Positions 43,096 to 53,031 of a stretch of 64,000 bases of DNA are shown here, one piece after another. The notes under the pieces were generated by a model. It searched no databases, was not told where the DNA came from, and was given only the letters and a program-made list of their open reading frames with translations. The DNA is from WQUF01 sp031549885 (GTDB lineage Bacteria > Bacillota > Clostridia > Clostridiales > Clostridiaceae): positions 1 to 64,000 of the forward strand of contig JAVBPD010000002.1 in NCBI GenBank assembly GCA_031549885.1, read 5' to 3'. Every line of letters begins with the position of its first letter. Within the stretch, counting starts at the first letter, position 1. The translations under genes were made by a program, and so were the position numbers.

Positions 43096-44166
43096 CTATC
43101 TTTCAACTAAAACTCCTTCAATCCAAACACCCTTAACATTCCTTATATCGCTTATATTCTTTACAGGATCTCCTTTTACTAACATTAAATCTGCCCTTAG
43201 CCCTTCCTTAATCATACCTCTATCCTTTAATCCAAAAACTTTTGCAGGTAAAACTGTTGCAGAGGCTAAGGCTTCTTTCGCTGTAAAACCTGCCTTTGTA
43301 AATAATTCTAGTTCATCATAAATAGATATTCCATGAGGAATTTGACAAGGAAAGTTAGGCTGATTATTTGAATCAGTTCCTATAAGTAAATTTAAATTAG
43401 CTTCTCGCATTTTTTTAACAGACCCTATAATATTATTAAAATCAACTTGTGCAAAAGGATCTGCATTTTTAATTTTTTCAATAATTCCCTTCATCATAAC
43501 CATTGTAGGTATGCAAATTTTCTCATCCTTTTTCATAACATCTATAATAGGATCAGATAATTCCTGTGTTAGAGGTATATGAGTTAAAACATCAACTCCT
43601 GCTTCAATGGCTATTTTATAAGATGTTACTGTAGTTACATGAGAAACAGTTAATTTACCATGGTCATGAGCTTCTTTAACAATTGCTCTAACTGTTTTAA
43701 CTTCAAAAACCACAGGATGCTTAGCTTTATCTTCAATTATTATCTTTATAAAATCAGCGCCTTGTTCAATGACTTTATTTATATATCTTTTAGCATCATC
43801 TTTATTTTTCACAACGGCACTTTCAGGGAAATTCATCTTATTTTCTGCTACAGCAGGATAAATGCAGCTTATGATATTTGTAAGTCCTTTTTTATTTCTT
43901 AAATCACAAATAAGGCAAACAGACTTATTTGCCATTTCAAAAATAGTAGTTATCCCTGCCTTTGCTGCATCTTTTAAATGATCTTCATTAGATATGTGAA
44001 CATGTGAATCAATTAGCCCTGGAATAAGAGTGCATCCTGTGCCATCTACTACAAATCCTCCAGCAGTTTTTTCACATATAATGCCATTTTTAATAGCTAA
44101 TGTATCCTTATCAATAAATTTTTCTCCATCAAAAATTTTCACATTTTTAATAATAGTTGCATTCAT
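43096..44166 (-). CDS. metal-dependent amidohydrolase (imidazolonepropionase-like)
   Basis: 356 residues. The N- and C-terminal beta-sandwich halves frame a TIM barrel. Metal ligands appear as LIDSHVHIS, the carboxylated Lys probably in ADFIKIIIED, His in TVSHVTTVTS and LTHIPLTQ, and Asp in LIGTDSNN. Resembles COG1228 enzymes acting on cyclic amides, prolyl peptides or similar; the substrate is unknown. TAGGAGA precedes the ATG. It stands alone. Confidence 0.87.
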   Translation of the reverse strand: MNATIIKNVKIFDGEKFIDKDTLAIKNGIICEKTAGGFVVDGTGCTLIPGLIDSHVHISNEDHLKDAAKAGITTIFEMANKSVCLICDLRNKKGLTNIISCIYPAVAENKMNFPESAVVKNKDDAKRYINKVIEQGADFIKIIIEDKAKHPVVFEVKTVRAIVKEAHDHGKLTVSHVTTVTSYKIAIEAGVDVLTHIPLTQELSDPIIDVMKKDEKICIPTMVMMKGIIEKIKNADPFAQVDFNNIIGSVKKMREANLNLLIGTDSNNQPNFPCQIPHGISIYDELELFTKAGFTAKEALASATVLPAKVFGLKDRGMIKEGLRADLMLVKGDPVKNISDIRNVKGVWIEGVLVER

Positions 44167-44288
44167 ACAATTCTCCTAGCTTGTTAAAACTTTATATTCA
44201 TATAATAACTAAGCAAATATGGAACAGCAAGCGCCTTAAACTCTATGCTATACTATATTTGTATTAAAGATTAAGGTGGTGGAACATT

Positions 44289-44384
44289 TTGGAGTACTTA
44301 GAAATGCTTCAAAAAACTCTTTTTTATATAGATGATAATTTAAAGGACAAACTTGATAAGGACATTTTAGAATTTATAGAATAA
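44289..44384 (+). CDS. possible 31-residue micro-ORF resembling an AraC N terminus
   Basis: Starts at TTG (44289) with AAGGTGGTGG upstream, or at ATG 44304. The peptide (MEYLEMLQKTLFYIDDNLKD...) looks like the first helix of AraC-family regulators but stops inside a terminator. Either a remnant of a longer gene or a small expressed peptide. Confidence 0.35.
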   Translation: MEYLEMLQKTLFYIDDNLKDKLDKDILEFIE

Positions 44385-44403
44385 TTCAAAATGTCCTTAT
44401 TTA
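44358..44403 (+). terminator. terminator overlapping the micro-ORF
   Basis: Perfect 11-bp stem AAGGACATTTT / AAAATGTCCTT (44358-44368 with 44388-44398) followed by ATTTATTTT. Its left arm lies within the micro-ORF. Confidence 0.85.
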
Positions 44404-44551
44404 TTTTAAATATTAGGGAATATTATTTAAAATTTTCACAAAACTATTCTTTAGAAAATGTATTTACAAATTTGTCTATATACAACCTAGAACTTTTAAT
44501 GTAAAATGAAAATAAATTGCTTAATACAACATCCTTATTATGGAGGAACCA

Positions 44552-45775
44552 ATGAGTTCAAGGAGAAACAGACCACAAAATAAAAAAAGTAACCCTTTTA
44601 TAATTGTCCTTATTGTAATTCTTGTTTTAGGTTTATTATCATTAACAGGAATTTTATTGTTTTATTTAAATGTAATAAGAGATCGCGTCTTTGAAACTCC
44701 AGAAATTGAACCACCAATAGTATCAAATGAAGTATATAACCATTATAATAGAATTATAACTTATTCAAATATAAAAAATAATACTAAACTTGATTTTATG
44801 GAAGCTTTAGCTTTAGATCTTATGCGAAAAAATGGTACAATAGATAACAAGTTAGATTCCATATTAGAAGTTTATGATAAATTCACAAAGGATGAAGACA
44901 TGACAATAAGTTTTTCAAATATAGAAAAACAAGTCTCAGATTTTAATAATCAGAATAGTTCAGAAATTGATTGGAAAGATATTGTTTCCGCATTAACTAT
45001 AGAAAATAAATATATACAAGACCTTAAAAACTCAGACAATTCTAAAATATACTCACTTTGCAAGGACTTTGTTGATGCAAATGGTAATACTTTAGATTTA
45101 GATCAATATTTAAAAAACAATAATAAAACAATAAATTATGTAAATATTAATTTTAGAGATAAGGAAAAAATAAACAATAGCATAACTGTAAAATCAAAAA
45201 ACATAAAAACGCTAGATGATATTACAAATGAACTATCCTTAAGCGAAGATGATAAAAATAAACTTAATACAAATTTACAAAAAATCAAAGAATTAACCTA
45301 TCCATCTGATGTACATTTAGATTTTATAAGCCAAATATATGCGGATGCAAAATCAAATCAATATGATTTTAAGATATTTACATCCATAACCATAGCTCAG
45401 GCTATACTTGAAAGCAACTGGGGAACATCAAAATTGTATACAGAGGGCAAAAACATATTTGGAATAAAAGCTTTTGGTGATTGGACTGGGGAAACAATAA
45501 AGATGAGCACAACAGAACATGATACTGATTCAGGTAAAGACATAATAATAGATGATTATTTTAGAAAATATGATGACTATGATGGCAGCATAATAGACCA
45601 TAGTTTATTCTTAAATTCCAATTCAAGATATACTGACAGTGGAGTATTTAATGCTCAAAGCTATAAAGAACAAGCAAAAGCTATAAAAAGCGGTGGTTAC
45701 GCTACAGACCCTAACTATGATACAAATTTAATACAACTAATTGAAGAAAATGAATTATTTTTATTTGATGATTAA
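44552..45775 (+). CDS. membrane-anchored endo-beta-N-acetylglucosaminidase
   Basis: 407 residues. A basic N terminus (RRNRPQNKK) and one membrane helix (about residues 15-40) anchor it outside. A long polar region of unknown fold follows. The C-terminal glucosaminidase (PF01832) domain begins near residue 260: FTSITIAQAILESNWGTSKL with the catalytic Glu, KNIFGIKA and RKYDDYDGSIIDHSLFL. It cuts the glycan backbone of peptidoglycan. The ATG at 44552 has GGAGG upstream. Probably for wall growth or daughter-cell separation. Confidence 0.92.
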   Translation: MSSRRNRPQNKKSNPFIIVLIVILVLGLLSLTGILLFYLNVIRDRVFETPEIEPPIVSNEVYNHYNRIITYSNIKNNTKLDFMEALALDLMRKNGTIDNKLDSILEVYDKFTKDEDMTISFSNIEKQVSDFNNQNSSEIDWKDIVSALTIENKYIQDLKNSDNSKIYSLCKDFVDANGNTLDLDQYLKNNNKTINYVNINFRDKEKINNSITVKSKNIKTLDDITNELSLSEDDKNKLNTNLQKIKELTYPSDVHLDFISQIYADAKSNQYDFKIFTSITIAQAILESNWGTSKLYTEGKNIFGIKAFGDWTGETIKMSTTEHDTDSGKDIIIDDYFRKYDDYDGSIIDHSLFLNSNSRYTDSGVFNAQSYKEQAKAIKSGGYATDPNYDTNLIQLIEENELFLFDD

Positions 45776-45797
45776 AGGGAGCATTTGCTCCCTTTTA
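45774..45797. terminator. bidirectional terminator after the glucosaminidase gene
   Basis: AAAGGGAGC / GCTCCCTTT with an ATTT loop (45774-45782 with 45787-45795). Confidence 0.9.
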
Positions 45798-46235
45798 AAT
45801 TTCTGGCATAAATAAATGAAAATTTCTCCTAGCTTCATATATTGTATTTTGCCTATCAAGATATGAATAACCCTTAAAACTTGAACCAGTTTTATACATA
45901 GATTCTACAGTTCCAAAGAAACCAGATAAAAGTATCAAAAGACCACTATAGTAATTCATAAAAAAGCAAATCAATACTAGAGCTAAAACTACTAAGCATC
46001 CACCAGATACGAGCATAAACTTCTTATAATTGTACACAAGAAGAAACGCACAAATTAAAACAAATAAATTTAAGAATATTACAATTAAATTATAGTCTTG
46101 ATAGTTGTTACTTTTAAAATAAATACTATATATTCCATTCATGCATACAATAAATGAAGAAATAATTCCAATATATCCTGTTATAATTGCAACATTAAAG
46201 TTATATGGTTTTCGTTTTTCAATCTCAGTTCTCAT
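45795..46235 (-). CDS. small four-helix membrane protein
   Basis: 146 residues with four predicted membrane helices (about residues 15-35, 48-68, 71-91, 96-116) and cytoplasmic tails. The ATG at 46235 has AAAGGAG 9 nt upstream, 4 nt after the preceding gene's stop; a TTG at 46283 lacks a site. The C-terminal tail is aromatic and basic (FHLFMPEI). No family recognised. Coupled with the HEAT-like protein upstream, so the pair probably works together. Confidence 0.7.
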   Translation of the reverse strand: MRTEIEKRKPYNFNVAIITGYIGIISSFIVCMNGIYSIYFKSNNYQDYNLIVIFLNLFVLICAFLLVYNYKKFMLVSGGCLVVLALVLICFFMNYYSGLLILLSGFFGTVESMYKTGSSFKGYSYLDRQNTIYEARRNFHLFMPEI

Positions 46236-46239
46236 TGCA

Positions 46240-47160
46240 TTAAGCTCCTTTAATAGAGGAATATTTTCTAAGCGCCACTTCAATTTTATTTCTTAAATCA
46301 TTATCCTTAACAGAATAATACCATTTAGATAACTTATTATAAATTTCATCGTCATCAGGGATTATTTTGCTATAAAATAGAGCTGATTTTATGTTTCCTA
46401 TTTCACCAGAACTATTATTAAAACAAAAATTCATGTCATCCCTATCATCACCAATTAAATTTCTTATAAAAACACTGTCTAAGTTTGGTCTATTTCTAAA
46501 ATTTTTATACAAAGCATATTCTTTTAAAAAAGGTATGTAGGGAGTGATAGCATTTCTATCATATCTATATATATTTTCTAAAATATATAATCCGTCAGCA
46601 TACTCCTCATAATCATCGTTGTAAAGATAGAAAAATCTTTCAAAAATACTTAAAATTTCTGGAGAATTTTTTATAAAAGTTATAAAATATACACTAGGAA
46701 TAATAACTTCATACCTCAGGTCATCTATATTTTCATCTATGAATTTAACAATTCTATCTTTTTCAATAGAGGCTTCAGCAAGTCTGCAGAGTATATTCAT
46801 AGCCTTAACTCTAATTGGCATAGAAGATTTTAATACTAAATCCTTCAGATAAGGTACAGATGTTTCTCTAAAATTATACATTATCTCAAAAATTGTATCT
46901 TCAACCACAGAAACATATTCGTTTATTTCATTAAACCTTGACTTAAAATCACTGACCTTTTCCATTGGATTAATAAGATAATTTATTAAATTAGGTATGT
47001 TTTCTTTTTTTATAACATTAGAAGAAATAGAAGCTCTTTTTTTAAACCCATCTTTACTGCTTATTGAAGCACCTGTATCAAATATTTCCTTTTGAATCTT
47101 CTCTTCTAAAGATAAGCTTTTGATTCTTTCTTTAAATGAATTTCCATTTTCTAAACCCAT
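46240..47160 (-). CDS. HEAT-repeat-like cytoplasmic protein
   Basis: 306 residues, mostly alpha-helical with HEAT/Armadillo-like repeats: VPYLKDLVLKSSMPIRVKAMNILCRLAEAS and ITPYIPFLKEYALY (cited in parts). No enzymatic motif, signal peptide or membrane helix. The ATG at 47160 has GAAAGGATAG upstream. It overlaps no gene but runs 4 nt before the four-helix membrane gene. Such alpha-solenoids usually bind proteins or peptides. Function unknown. Confidence 0.65.
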   Translation of the reverse strand: MGLENGNSFKERIKSLSLEEKIQKEIFDTGASISSKDGFKKRASISSNVIKKENIPNLINYLINPMEKVSDFKSRFNEINEYVSVVEDTIFEIMYNFRETSVPYLKDLVLKSSMPIRVKAMNILCRLAEASIEKDRIVKFIDENIDDLRYEVIIPSVYFITFIKNSPEILSIFERFFYLYNDDYEEYADGLYILENIYRYDRNAITPYIPFLKEYALYKNFRNRPNLDSVFIRNLIGDDRDDMNFCFNNSSGEIGNIKSALFYSKIIPDDDEIYNKLSKWYYSVKDNDLRNKIEVALRKYSSIKGA

Positions 47161-47354
47161 TTTACTATCCTTTCCAAATTCAAGTTTACTATATTGTAAC
47201 ACAAGGGAATTTAGTAATAAATGCATAAATATAAATTTAATTACCATAAATTTATATATTATTTTAAGATAGTTAATAAGCTTTTTATGAACAATATTAG
47301 AATAATTATATCCATTTATTTAAAATTTATCTATTCTACTAAAAGAGGTGAAAA

Positions 47355-48053
47355 ATGGGCAACTTTATTTTTTTAAATGAAATTAATAAAATATATGGAA
47401 AAAAAAACAATTTAACCAGCGGTCTAAAAAATATAAATTTAAAGATAAATAAGGGTGAGTTTTTAGCAGTTATGGGACCTTCAGGCTCAGGAAAAACCTC
47501 CCTTTTAAGCATAATCGGCCTTCTATTAAAGCCAACAAGTGGAGAAATATACTTTAATGATGTGAATATTTCAAATTTAAAATATAAAGATTTATGTAAC
47601 TTTAGAAATAAAAATATAGGATACTTATTTCAAAAAGATCTTTTGATTAATAATTATACTTCAATTGAAAATTCTCTAATGCCCACAGAATATCAAAACC
47701 ACATTAAGGATAAAAATTTTTTTATAAATTTTTCAACAAGCCTTTTTTCAAGGTTTGACCTTTTAGGCAAAAAAAACAAAAACATTAACCATTTATCTGG
47801 TGGAGAAAGGCAAAGAGTAGCTATTACTAGATCACTTATAAATAAAACTGAAGTTATTATTGCAGATGAACCGACATCTTCTCTTGACTCAGAAAATGCT
47901 AATAAAATATTAAATTATTTTGTTGAATTAAATAAAGAAGGCAAAACTATAATTCTTGCAACTCATAACCAAGATGTAGCCATAAAATGCAATAGAATTA
48001 TCTACTTAAATGATGGAGAAATACAGTGGGATAAAAGTAAAAATCTCATTTAA
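47355..48053 (+). CDS. orphan ABC transporter ATPase (LolD/MacB/FtsE-like)
   Basis: 232 residues with a complete ATPase core: GPSGSGKTSL Walker A, LSGGERQR signature, VIIADEPTSSLDS Walker B, and ILATHNQ H-loop. The group normally partners with a FtsX/MacB-type permease, in antimicrobial-peptide export or lipoprotein release. No permease gene adjoins it; the next gene is convergent. AAAGAGGTG precedes the ATG. A middle insertion-like segment (about 100-130, KDKNFFINFSTSLFSR) is divergent. Confidence 0.88.
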   Translation: MGNFIFLNEINKIYGKKNNLTSGLKNINLKINKGEFLAVMGPSGSGKTSLLSIIGLLLKPTSGEIYFNDVNISNLKYKDLCNFRNKNIGYLFQKDLLINNYTSIENSLMPTEYQNHIKDKNFFINFSTSLFSRFDLLGKKNKNINHLSGGERQRVAITRSLINKTEVIIADEPTSSLDSENANKILNYFVELNKEGKTIILATHNQDVAIKCNRIIYLNDGEIQWDKSKNLI

Positions 48054-48078
48054 AGGGGCTGTTAAGCCCCTTTATTTT
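48052..48078. terminator. bidirectional terminator between the ATPase and the giant surface protein
   Basis: AAAGGGGCT / AGCCCCTTT with a GTTA loop (48052-48060 with 48065-48073), T-run on the right. Confidence 0.92.
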
Positions 48079-51000
48079 TAATATTTTTCTCCAGTAGTAG
48101 GAAGACTTGTTTTGCTATCTATTATTAAAGCTGTAGCATCTGGACTTTTATTTCCATTTTTATCAGTTTCGTATGCACGTACCTTGCTACCTGCTATTAA
48201 AGAGCTTGCATATGGTACAGCAACCTCCCATGTTCCATTGCTTTTAACTATTGTTGAAACTTGATTTCCATCAGGGAAAGTTACTACAATGGTGTTACCT
48301 GAAGTTCCAAGTCCAGTTACTTTAGAGTCTGTTGTATTAATTGGCCCATTAATAGTAGGAGTTTTGGGCAATTCAGGTGCCTTAACATAAGCTGGGTCGC
48401 TTGGAGTACCATCTGGACTCCTTTCTATTGCTTTAATTACATCACCTGGTTTTATAGGTACTGGAATATTTGTTTTCCAATTTCCATTCTCATCTACAGG
48501 AACATTTGAAATAATTGTTCCATCAGGTAAAATTACATCAATAGTATTTCCTCTAGTACCTTTTCCACTAACAGATGTATCTCCTGGAGTAATTGGATTA
48601 ATAGTTGGTGGCGAAGGTTTATTATTATCTTCTACGTTTGCTACAGCATCTGAACTTTTATTTCCATATTCATCTTCTGAATGAGCTTTTATAATATCTC
48701 CTGGATATAAAATAACTCCATCTGGAATTTTAATTTTCCATGTTCCATCGGTATCAACTATGGTGGTTTTAGTTGAACCATCAGGAAATGTTACAACTAT
48801 AGTTTTTCCAGCTTCACCTTTACCTGTTATATATTCATCATTTGGTTTTATAGGACCATCTATAACTGGAGTTTTTGGCAAATCAGGTACTTTAGCTTTT
48901 TCAGGATCACTTTTTTTGCCATTTGGCGTACTTTCAATTGCAATAACTTCTTCTCCTGGCCTTAATGGTGTAGGAATATTTGTTTTCCAATTTCCATTTT
49001 CATCAACTAGAATATCTGATATTACAGTTCCATCTGGAAGTGTTATGCTAATTTTATTTCCAGGCGTTCCTTTACCACTTATGCTTGTATCTCCTGGTTT
49101 TATTGGATCAATGGTTGGCTTTGGTTTACTTGAGTCTATTACCTTCTCTGTTGCATCTTTACTTTTATTTCCTTTGTCATCCTCTTCATGTGCCTTTATA
49201 ATGTCATCTGGTTTTAATTTGGTACCATCTGGAACATTTACACTCCAATTTCCATTTTGATCAACGGTAGTCTTTTGTGTAGCTCCATCTGGGAATGTTA
49301 CCACAACAGTCTTTTCTGGATCTCCTTTTCCTTTAATTGTTGTATCAGTCGGGTTTATAGGACCGTTTATTATAGGTGGATTTAATGGTACACTAGCTTT
49401 TTCAGGATCACTTTTTTTGCCATCTGGAGTATTTTCAACTACAATTACCTCATCTCCAGGTTTTAATGATTTTGGAATATCAGTTTCCCATCTTCCATTT
49501 TCATCCACAGGTATATTAGGTATTACTGTCCCATCTGGAAGTGTTAAATCTATTTTATCCCCAGGTGTCCCTTTACCACTTATGCTTGTATCTCCTGGGT
49601 TTAATGGATCAATTGTTGGCTTCGGCTTTACGGGATTTGCAGTAGTATTTGATGAAGTAGTGTTTTTTGTTGTATTTTGATTTTCAGGAACTTTTGCTTT
49701 TTCAGGATCAGATGTTATACCTCCTGGGGTCTTTTCAATAGCAGTTACTTCATCTCCAGGTTTTAATGGTACTTGTGTATTTGTATGCCATTTCCCATTA
49801 TCATCTATGGGTATATTTGGTATCACGGTTCCATCTGGAAGAGTTAAATTTATTTTATCTCCAGGTGTCCCTGTTCCGCTTATACTTGTATCTCCTGGAT
49901 ATAATGGATCAATTGTTGGTTTTGGCTTTGGACTACTTGTAGTATTTAATGTTACATTAGTAGTATTTGATGCTGTAGTATTTGCTGTAGAGTTTTGAGA
50001 TTCAGGAACCTTTGCTTTTTCAGGATCAGATGTTATACCTCCTGGGGTCTTTTCAATAGCAGTAACTTCGTCTCCAGGTTTTAATGGTTTTGGAATATCT
50101 GTTTCCCAATTACCATTATTATCAACTGGTATATCAGGTATTACTGTTCCATTCGGAAGTGTTAAATCTATTTTATCTCCAGGTGTTCCTTTACCACTTA
50201 TGCTTGTATCCCCAGGATTTAATGGATCAATTGTTGGCTTTGGTTTTATAGGAGTTGCTGTTGTGTTTGGAGCCGTTGTATTTGGTGCCGTTGTGTTTGG
50301 CGCTGTTGTATTTGGTGCCGTTGTGTTGGGTGCCGTTGTATTTGGTGCTGTTGTATTTGGCGCTGTTGTATTTGGCGCTGTTGTATTTGGTGCTGTTGTA
50401 TTTGGTGCTGTTGTATTTGGTGCTGTTGTATTTGGCGCTGTTGTATTTGGCGCTGTTGTATTTGGCGCTGTTGTGTTAATAGTGCTGTTTTGACTTCCAG
50501 AAACTGTTGCATCTATGGGATCAGATACAGTTCCATCTGGCGCCTTTTCAATAGCAGTTACTTTATCCCCTGGTTGCAGTGGCGTGGTGGTATTAGTGGT
50601 CCAATTACCACTATTATCTATTGGTATATTTTGTATTACATTTCCATTAGGAAGTGTTAAATCTATTGTATCTCCAGGTGTTCCTTTACCACTTATACTT
50701 GTATCTCCAGGTGATAGAGGGTTTATTGAAGGCCCAATTACTTTTATTGTAATTGTATGAATTACACCATTTACACTTAAAGTTGCTGGATACTGGCCTA
50801 CAATTGGCTGAACGGCTGTTTTATTGACTACCAACTGCCCAGTTAAATCTGTTCCATCGCTTAATTTCCAAGCTTTAGCACTAGATTTATCTAAAACATT
50901 TTGATTTGTTAACCCTGCTGCATCTGACACTTTAATGGTAAACCCTTTACCATAAATAACTGTATCACTTGCAAGATTTCCTGTATTATTTGAGCCATTT

Positions 51001-52880
51001 GTACTGTTATTAGGTCCATTTGGCCCTACTGTAGTGTTGTCAGGGTCAATTACGCTTATGATAATTGTATGGTTTACGCCATTAACGCTTAAAGTTGCTG
51101 GATATGGTCCAATTTCTGGTTTAACTTTTGATTTATCAACAGTTAAGTCGCCAGTTAAATCTGTTCCATCGCTTAACTTCCAGGCTCTTGCAGTTGATTT
51201 TTCTAAAACCATTTGATCTGTTAACCCTGCTACATCAGCTACATATACTATAAAGCCTTTACCTGTAATTGCTGTATCTTCTATAGGATTTATTGGAGCT
51301 TGCACAGGATAGGTGATGCTAGTCTTTGCTATATTTTTCAATATAACATCTTCTTTGTTAGAATCAACTCCCATATATTTACCATCTAAGTTAGCATCCA
51401 AAGTTACAGCTCCAGGAGTACTTGTAATTGTACTAAAGTTTACTAGAGAAGTTATATTTGGCCCTAAAAATACATGATCAGAGCCAGGTCCCACTGGAAT
51501 TGTCAAAGTTCTAGTTTGATTGTTATAAGTATAAGCTGAAGATGAAATTTTAACTCCATCTACTACTACTGAATTTTCTACAAATTCAGTTCCTTGAGGC
51601 ATTGGTATTATAAGTTTAGAATCCCAAAGCCCTGATTTATTCTGAGAGCTTGTTGCTATATTTACTACATTAGTTACAGTGTTCCCTGCATACTGGTTAG
51701 CAGATGCATTATTAGAAATTGTCATATTTATAATAGGGTACTCAATATCTACAGTAAGAGCAATTAAATTAACATGTTGAGTATCACCCTTTGTATCTAT
51801 TTTAAATACAAATTTATCAACATCATTTTTTAACAAAGGACTTTGTAAACTATTTAAGTATATATCCTTATTGCTATCTCCTGAAGTATGGCGCACTCTA
51901 AAGTTTGTCCAGTTAGGGTTAATATCAGTTATTTGAACACCGTTTTTGGTCATCATACCTCTAAAGAAATCATTTTCTTCATGGTATCCATCTGACACCC
52001 TATCAGTTGCAACTATAGTATTATTAGAATATTGAATAAGTGTACCATAGTCTTCACCAAATATGGTCATATCATTTCCGCCATCTCCAGTAACTAATAT
52101 CTGTCCTGTTATATTTCCTGAAGATTTTGTCCTTAAGCCAGGTTGATAAACAGTTAAACTCTTTGAAGTATTCCTAGAAACTATGCTGGCTCCAGCGTTT
52201 ACCACAGTCTTTCTAAATGGCAAGCTAGGATTTTCCTCTATTACAATAACTTCCCAAGATGCAATAGGGTCAGCTTCATTTGCATTGATGTAACTTATAT
52301 CCTTACCAGTATATACTCCAGCTCCATTTCTTTTTATAAAATCTGTTACATCTAAAATAGCTGTCCTTTCGGATGGGTTTTCATTAGGATCAGATAAATA
52401 ATCTGGTATAGCTCTTAATATTTCTCCACTTGGCGCAATTAAAGTCATAGGATAATTTTTAAGGTCAATTTGCCCATTTGGAGCAATAGTTCGAGTATCC
52501 AAAATACCTTCTTGTTCAATTACATCTCTAATATGGAAATCTGACGAAGAGTAAATTAGAAATGCCTGCTTTATCTCTCCTGGGCCTTTAGTATAAGTAG
52601 CTAAACTTGCATTAATTACACCCTTATTTTGAACGTTTACCCTTTCTGTAGTTGGCACTTCTAAAGCTATATAGTGGTCCACGCCATAAGTATTGGAATT
52701 ACCAAAAATATTAAATTCATATCTACCAACTGAATCGAAAATGGAATCATCAAATTTATGATTTTCACTTATTAAAGCAGAAATTGTATTTATTTGATTA
52801 TTCCATACTATTCCTAAGATTAAGACAAAAATAAGCGCTTTAATTAGAAATTTTTTCAAACTATTCTCCCTATTGTACAC
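48078..52880 (-). CDS. giant repeat-rich surface protein 1 (NTTAP tract and Ig-like repeats)
   Basis: 1,600 residues. Signal peptide about 1-35. An N-terminal globular region to about 390, matching the paralogue (DDSIFDSVGRYEFNIFGNSN). DUF11-like segment about 390-530. Two copies of a roughly 90-residue module with AWKLSDGTDLTG (about 540-715). NTTAP pentapeptide tract of about 15 units (799-873). Then many Ig-like (Big_6-like) repeats with ISGKGTPGDKIDLTLP and DGPIKPNDEYITGKGE type motifs to about 1590. It ends in SLPTTGEKY. GTG start with GAGGAGGAG upstream. Adhesin or surface filament likely; ligand unknown. Confidence 0.88.
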   Translation of the reverse strand: MYNRENSLKKFLIKALIFVLILGIVWNNQINTISALISENHKFDDSIFDSVGRYEFNIFGNSNTYGVDHYIALEVPTTERVNVQNKGVINASLATYTKGPGEIKQAFLIYSSSDFHIRDVIEQEGILDTRTIAPNGQIDLKNYPMTLIAPSGEILRAIPDYLSDPNENPSERTAILDVTDFIKRNGAGVYTGKDISYINANEADPIASWEVIVIEENPSLPFRKTVVNAGASIVSRNTSKSLTVYQPGLRTKSSGNITGQILVTGDGGNDMTIFGEDYGTLIQYSNNTIVATDRVSDGYHEENDFFRGMMTKNGVQITDINPNWTNFRVRHTSGDSNKDIYLNSLQSPLLKNDVDKFVFKIDTKGDTQHVNLIALTVDIEYPIINMTISNNASANQYAGNTVTNVVNIATSSQNKSGLWDSKLIIPMPQGTEFVENSVVVDGVKISSSAYTYNNQTRTLTIPVGPGSDHVFLGPNITSLVNFSTITSTPGAVTLDANLDGKYMGVDSNKEDVILKNIAKTSITYPVQAPINPIEDTAITGKGFIVYVADVAGLTDQMVLEKSTARAWKLSDGTDLTGDLTVDKSKVKPEIGPYPATLSVNGVNHTIIISVIDPDNTTVGPNGPNNSTNGSNNTGNLASDTVIYGKGFTIKVSDAAGLTNQNVLDKSSAKAWKLSDGTDLTGQLVVNKTAVQPIVGQYPATLSVNGVIHTITIKVIGPSINPLSPGDTSISGKGTPGDTIDLTLPNGNVIQNIPIDNSGNWTTNTTTPLQPGDKVTAIEKAPDGTVSDPIDATVSGSQNSTINTTAPNTTAPNTTAPNTTAPNTTAPNTTAPNTTAPNTTAPNTTAPNTTAPNTTAPNTTAPNTTAPNTTAPNTTATPIKPKPTIDPLNPGDTSISGKGTPGDKIDLTLPNGTVIPDIPVDNNGNWETDIPKPLKPGDEVTAIEKTPGGITSDPEKAKVPESQNSTANTTASNTTNVTLNTTSSPKPKPTIDPLYPGDTSISGTGTPGDKINLTLPDGTVIPNIPIDDNGKWHTNTQVPLKPGDEVTAIEKTPGGITSDPEKAKVPENQNTTKNTTSSNTTANPVKPKPTIDPLNPGDTSISGKGTPGDKIDLTLPDGTVIPNIPVDENGRWETDIPKSLKPGDEVIVVENTPDGKKSDPEKASVPLNPPIINGPINPTDTTIKGKGDPEKTVVVTFPDGATQKTTVDQNGNWSVNVPDGTKLKPDDIIKAHEEDDKGNKSKDATEKVIDSSKPKPTIDPIKPGDTSISGKGTPGNKISITLPDGTVISDILVDENGNWKTNIPTPLRPGEEVIAIESTPNGKKSDPEKAKVPDLPKTPVIDGPIKPNDEYITGKGEAGKTIVVTFPDGSTKTTIVDTDGTWKIKIPDGVILYPGDIIKAHSEDEYGNKSSDAVANVEDNNKPSPPTINPITPGDTSVSGKGTRGNTIDVILPDGTIISNVPVDENGNWKTNIPVPIKPGDVIKAIERSPDGTPSDPAYVKAPELPKTPTINGPINTTDSKVTGLGTSGNTIVVTFPDGNQVSTIVKSNGTWEVAVPYASSLIAGSKVRAYETDKNGNKSPDATALIIDSKTSLPTTGEKY
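50261..50485 (-). repeat. 15-bp minisatellite coding NTTAP, about 15 copies
   Basis: The coding-strand unit is AATACAACAGCGCCA with silent third-base changes (GCG/GCA/GCC, ACA/ACG). All units code NTTAP except the last (NTTAT). In-frame, so slippage changes length only. Confidence 0.95.
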
Positions 52881-52946
52881 GCTATCTCCTCCTCATAAAA
52901 ACATTATTTAACCTATCTTTATATAAACCTATCTACTCTCAAAATA

Positions 52947-52985
52947 AAAACTAGTTAAAAATCTACTTTTAACTAGTTTTTACTA
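52947..52985 (-). terminator. terminator of giant surface protein 2
   Basis: Perfect 14-bp stem AAAACTAGTTAAAA / TTTTAACTAGTTTT (52947-52960 with 52967-52980), followed by a T-run on the minus strand. It separates the paralogous genes. Confidence 0.9.
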
Positions 52986-53031
52986 AAATTTTATATTTAT
53001 TAATTGTAAACTAAAAATATTAAATAATTTT

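Noticed and set aside
50261..50485. Possible CRISPR-like array
   Set aside because: The units are contiguous 15-bp coding repeats with no unique spacers.
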